Of a DNA stretch of 7,625 bases, positions 6,701 to 7,625 are shown piece by piece (position 1 is the first letter of the stretch; each line of letters begins with the position of its first letter). A program made the position numbers and the translations under genes. The notes under the pieces were generated by a model. It searched no databases. It worked only from the letters and a program-made list of their open reading frames with translations, and had not been told where the DNA came from. Origin of the DNA: Comamonadaceae bacterium (GTDB lineage: Bacteria > Pseudomonadota > Gammaproteobacteria > Burkholderiales > Burkholderiaceae_C); contig CANHUM010000080.1 in NCBI GenBank assembly GCA_947463845.1, positions 1 to 7,625 on the forward strand, given 5' to 3'.

Positions 6701-7247
6701 GGGCTTTCAGCTCTACAACGAAATGCTGTCTGAAGCGGTGCGCAGCCTCAAAGCGGGCAAAGAGCCCGACTTGCTCAGTCCCCTGTCGGTGACCACCGAC
6801 ATCAACCTGCACGCCCCCGCCCTGCTGCCCAACGACTATTGCGGCGACGTACATTTGCGCTTGTCCTTCTACAAAAAGCTGGCCACGGCCAAAACCAGCG
6901 ACCAAATCGACGCCCTGCTCGAAGAAATCGTGGACCGCTTTGGCAAGTTGCCCCCGCAAGCGCAGACCTTGGTGGATGTGCACCGCCTGCGCGTGCTGAC
7001 CCAGCCTTATGGCGTGGTCAAGGTCGACGCGGCCCCGGGCGTCATCCAAATCACCTTCAAGCCCAACCCACCCGTGGACCCTATGGCCATCATTGGTTTG
7101 ATCCAGAAAAACAAGCACATCAAGCTGGCGGGCAACGACAAAATCCGCATCGAACGCGAACTGCCCGACCCCAAGGCCAGGGCGCAGATGGTGCGGGATG
7201 TGCTCAGGAGTTTGGGACAACCCAAAACCGAAACAGCCCATGCCTGA
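3753..7247 (+). CDS. mfd: Transcription-repair coupling factor
   Basis: Mfd is an ATP-driven DNA translocase that removes RNA polymerase stalled at lesions and recruits UvrA for excision repair. The product is 1164 residues (E. coli 1148). The N-terminal UvrB-like region (about 1-350) keeps the UvrA-contact area (R168, R184, F188 in YAVRGGLIDLF and VPYRVDLFDD, matching E. coli R165, R181, F185 as I recall). The CarD-like polymerase-interaction domain lies at about 484-550 (VGDPVVHSAHGIGRY). The SF2 motor follows: Walker A GDVGFGKTEVA (641-651), DEEH (742-745), TLTATPIPRT (766-775), and motif VI QLRGRVGRSHH (911-921). The TRG-type segment HDLEIRGAGEVLGENQSG is at 961-978. The C-terminal regulatory domain fills the rest. 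I chose the ATG at 3753, giving MNLPSLTLGQRF; an in-frame GTG at 3732 would add 7 residues but lies within the leader hairpin. No Shine-Dalgarno is evident. The gene is intact, with all motor motifs present. Confidence 0.98.
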   Translation: MNLPSLTLGQRFTLPRPAGSADAVLLAQLAQREKKASKLTAIVTADAADAQRLMEELAFFAPDLRCVMFPDWETLPYDTFSPHQDLISERLATLWRIKQRNHAESADVVLIPATTALYRLAPPSFLAGYTFEFKVKQKLDEAQLKAQLTLAGYSHVSQVVSPGEYAVRGGLIDLFPMGSLVPYRVDLFDDEIDSIRTFDPDSQRSLYPVPEVRLLPGREFPMDEAARARFRSRWRESLEGDPTKSRIYKDMGNGVATAGIEYYLPLFFEETATVFDYLGAGQTPAATLVLHGDLEPAFQRFWQDTRDRYRLVQGDPERPVLPPDALFLSAEQFYTLTHFHAQLALRVSTSDVADNTLAQPLPELTVVRGADDPLSRLQSHIRSTASRVLILAESDGRRESLLDFVRSSGLTPPVFDSLQEFLASDEKIGMATGALVSGFHWFEHNIDLVTETELFAAGPTTRRRKKQEQVSDVEALIKDLSELNVGDPVVHSAHGIGRYRGLVNMDMGQKNEDGTPALQEFLHLEYAGDATLYVPVSQLQLIGRYTGVSADEAPLHKLGSGQWEKAKRKAAEQVRDAAAELLNIYARRAAREGHAFRYSPQDYETFANDFGFEETADQKAAIHCVIQDMISPRPMDRLVCGDVGFGKTEVALRAAFVAVTGGRQVALLAPTTLLAEQHYQTLKDRFAKWPVKVAEISRFRSGKEVTAALKGIADGTVDIVVGTHKLLSESTQFKNLGLLIIDEEHRFGVRHKEAMKALRAEVDVLTLTATPIPRTMGMALEGLRDLSVIATAPQRRLAIKTFVRNEGTGVIREAVLRELKRGGQCYFLHNEVETIENRKQKLEEILPEARIAVAHGQMPERELERVMRDFVAQRYNILLCSTIIETGIDVPTANTIVISRADKFGLAQLHQLRGRVGRSHHQAYAYLMVPEIEGLTKQAAQRLDAIQQMEELGSGFYLAMHDLEIRGAGEVLGENQSGNMLEVGFQLYNEMLSEAVRSLKAGKEPDLLSPLSVTTDINLHAPALLPNDYCGDVHLRLSFYKKLATAKTSDQIDALLEEIVDRFGKLPPQAQTLVDVHRLRVLTQPYGVVKVDAAPGVIQITFKPNPPVDPMAIIGLIQKNKHIKLAGNDKIRIERELPDPKARAQMVRDVLRSLGQPKTETAHA

Positions 7248-7265
7248 ATCCGTTCAACGATCTTC

Positions 7266-7271
7266 GATAAT
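7266..7271 (+). promoter_or_regulatory. Possible -10 box for serB
   Basis: The 32-base mfd-serB gap contains GATAAT-CCAGACCC-ATG, a hexamer matching TATAAT at 5 of 6 positions, placed 8 bases before the serB ATG. A start at the usual distance would make a leaderless or nearly leaderless message. No good -35 is seen at 16-18 bases, where the sequence is the mfd stop-codon region. serB may instead be read from the mfd transcript. Confidence 0.25.
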
Positions 7272-7279
7272 CCAGACCC

Positions 7280-7625
7280 ATGACCACCGCCACCGAATTC
7301 GCCCCTGGCCTTGCCATTCAGGGCTTTACCGCCCCGCTTTCACTGTCCCAGTTCAAGCTGATTGCTTTTGACATGGACTCCACGCTCATCAGCATCGAGT
7401 GCATTGACGAAATCGCCGATGCCGTCGGTCGCAAAGCAGAGGTGGCCGCCATCACCGAGGCCGCCATGCGCGGCGAGATCACCGACTTCAAAGAAAGCCT
7501 GCGCCGCCGCCTGGCCCTGCTCAAGGGCGTGACGCTGGCCGACATGGAGCGCGTCTTCACGGAGCGCCTGCAGATCAACCCCGGTGCGGCCGAGTTGATC
7601 GCCGCATGCCAAAAAGCGGGCATGA
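7280..7625 (+). CDS. serB: Phosphoserine phosphatase, N-terminal part (3' truncated by window end)
   Basis: SerB hydrolyses O-phospho-L-serine to serine and phosphate, the last step of serine biosynthesis, in the cytoplasm. The 115 codons present begin MTTATEFAPG. The HAD-family catalytic loop is FDMDSTLI (30-37), with D31 as the nucleophile and D33 as the acid/base. The cap start ECIDEIADAVG (40-50) contains E40, the expected substrate-binding Glu. MRGEITDFKESLRRR (63-77) matches the SerB cap. The catalytic domain begins only about 25 residues from the start, so this is the short form without the N-terminal ACT-like extension of E. coli SerB (322 residues). The later HAD motifs (Ser/Thr, Lys and the Asp pair) lie beyond the window. 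The ATG at 7280 lacks a clear Shine-Dalgarno. The gene starts 32 bases after mfd in the same direction, so co-transcription is plausible. Confidence 0.93.
   Translation, partial: MTTATEFAPGLAIQGFTAPLSLSQFKLIAFDMDSTLISIECIDEIADAVGRKAEVAAITEAAMRGEITDFKESLRRRLALLKGVTLADMERVFTERLQINPGAAELIAACQKAGM

Noticed and set aside
7318..7623. Minus-strand open frames at the right edge
   Set aside because: They are antisense to serB, whose DMDST motif and cap sequence are clear on the plus strand.
1..7625. Mobile element, CRISPR array, tRNA or defence system
   Set aside because: No terminal inverted repeats, transposase or integrase motifs, regularly spaced long repeats or tRNA-like cloverleaf were seen. 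Almost every base is accounted for by conserved housekeeping genes.

Overview
The window looks like chromosomal DNA from a betaproteobacterium, most likely order Burkholderiales and perhaps the Comamonadaceae. I base this on moderately high GC with strong third-position G/C bias, a 3-hydroxybutyrate dehydrogenase of the polyhydroxybutyrate type, OmpR/EnvZ (RisA/RisS-like) regulators, and an ispF-ispD / mfd / serB neighbourhood. The taxonomic call is from memory of families and gene order, not from a search. I see no mobile element, tRNA, rRNA, CRISPR array or phage gene. Coding density is very high, and the longest non-coding stretch is 145 bases (3608-3752).

Layout. Bases 1-2440 run on the plus strand. 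They hold the 3' end of a short-chain dehydrogenase (3-hydroxybutyrate dehydrogenase), then after 3 bases an OmpR-type response regulator, then an EnvZ-type membrane histidine kinase whose GTG start overlaps the regulator's stop by 4 bases. Bases 2418-3607 are on the minus strand: ispD followed by ispF, joined by a one-base TGATG overlap. The ispF 3' end overlaps the kinase 3' end by 23 bases, tail to tail. Bases 3608-3752 form a divergent control region between ispD and mfd. Bases 3753-7247 hold mfd, and from 7280 the 5' part of serB runs off the window.

Function. The regulator and kinase form a complete two-component phosphorelay: a membrane sensor with a periplasmic domain and a DNA-binding winged-helix regulator. 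IspD and IspF catalyse the third and fifth steps of the MEP isoprenoid pathway. Mfd couples stalled RNA polymerase to nucleotide excision repair. SerB completes serine biosynthesis. These are mostly housekeeping genes and I found no convincing undescribed system.

The least ordinary parts are regulatory. A GC-rich hairpin followed by a T tract lies just in front of the mfd start codon. The ispD-mfd gap also holds an inverted repeat and short direct repeats. In addition, ispD and serB each have a -10-like hexamer exactly 8 bases before an ATG without a Shine-Dalgarno sequence.
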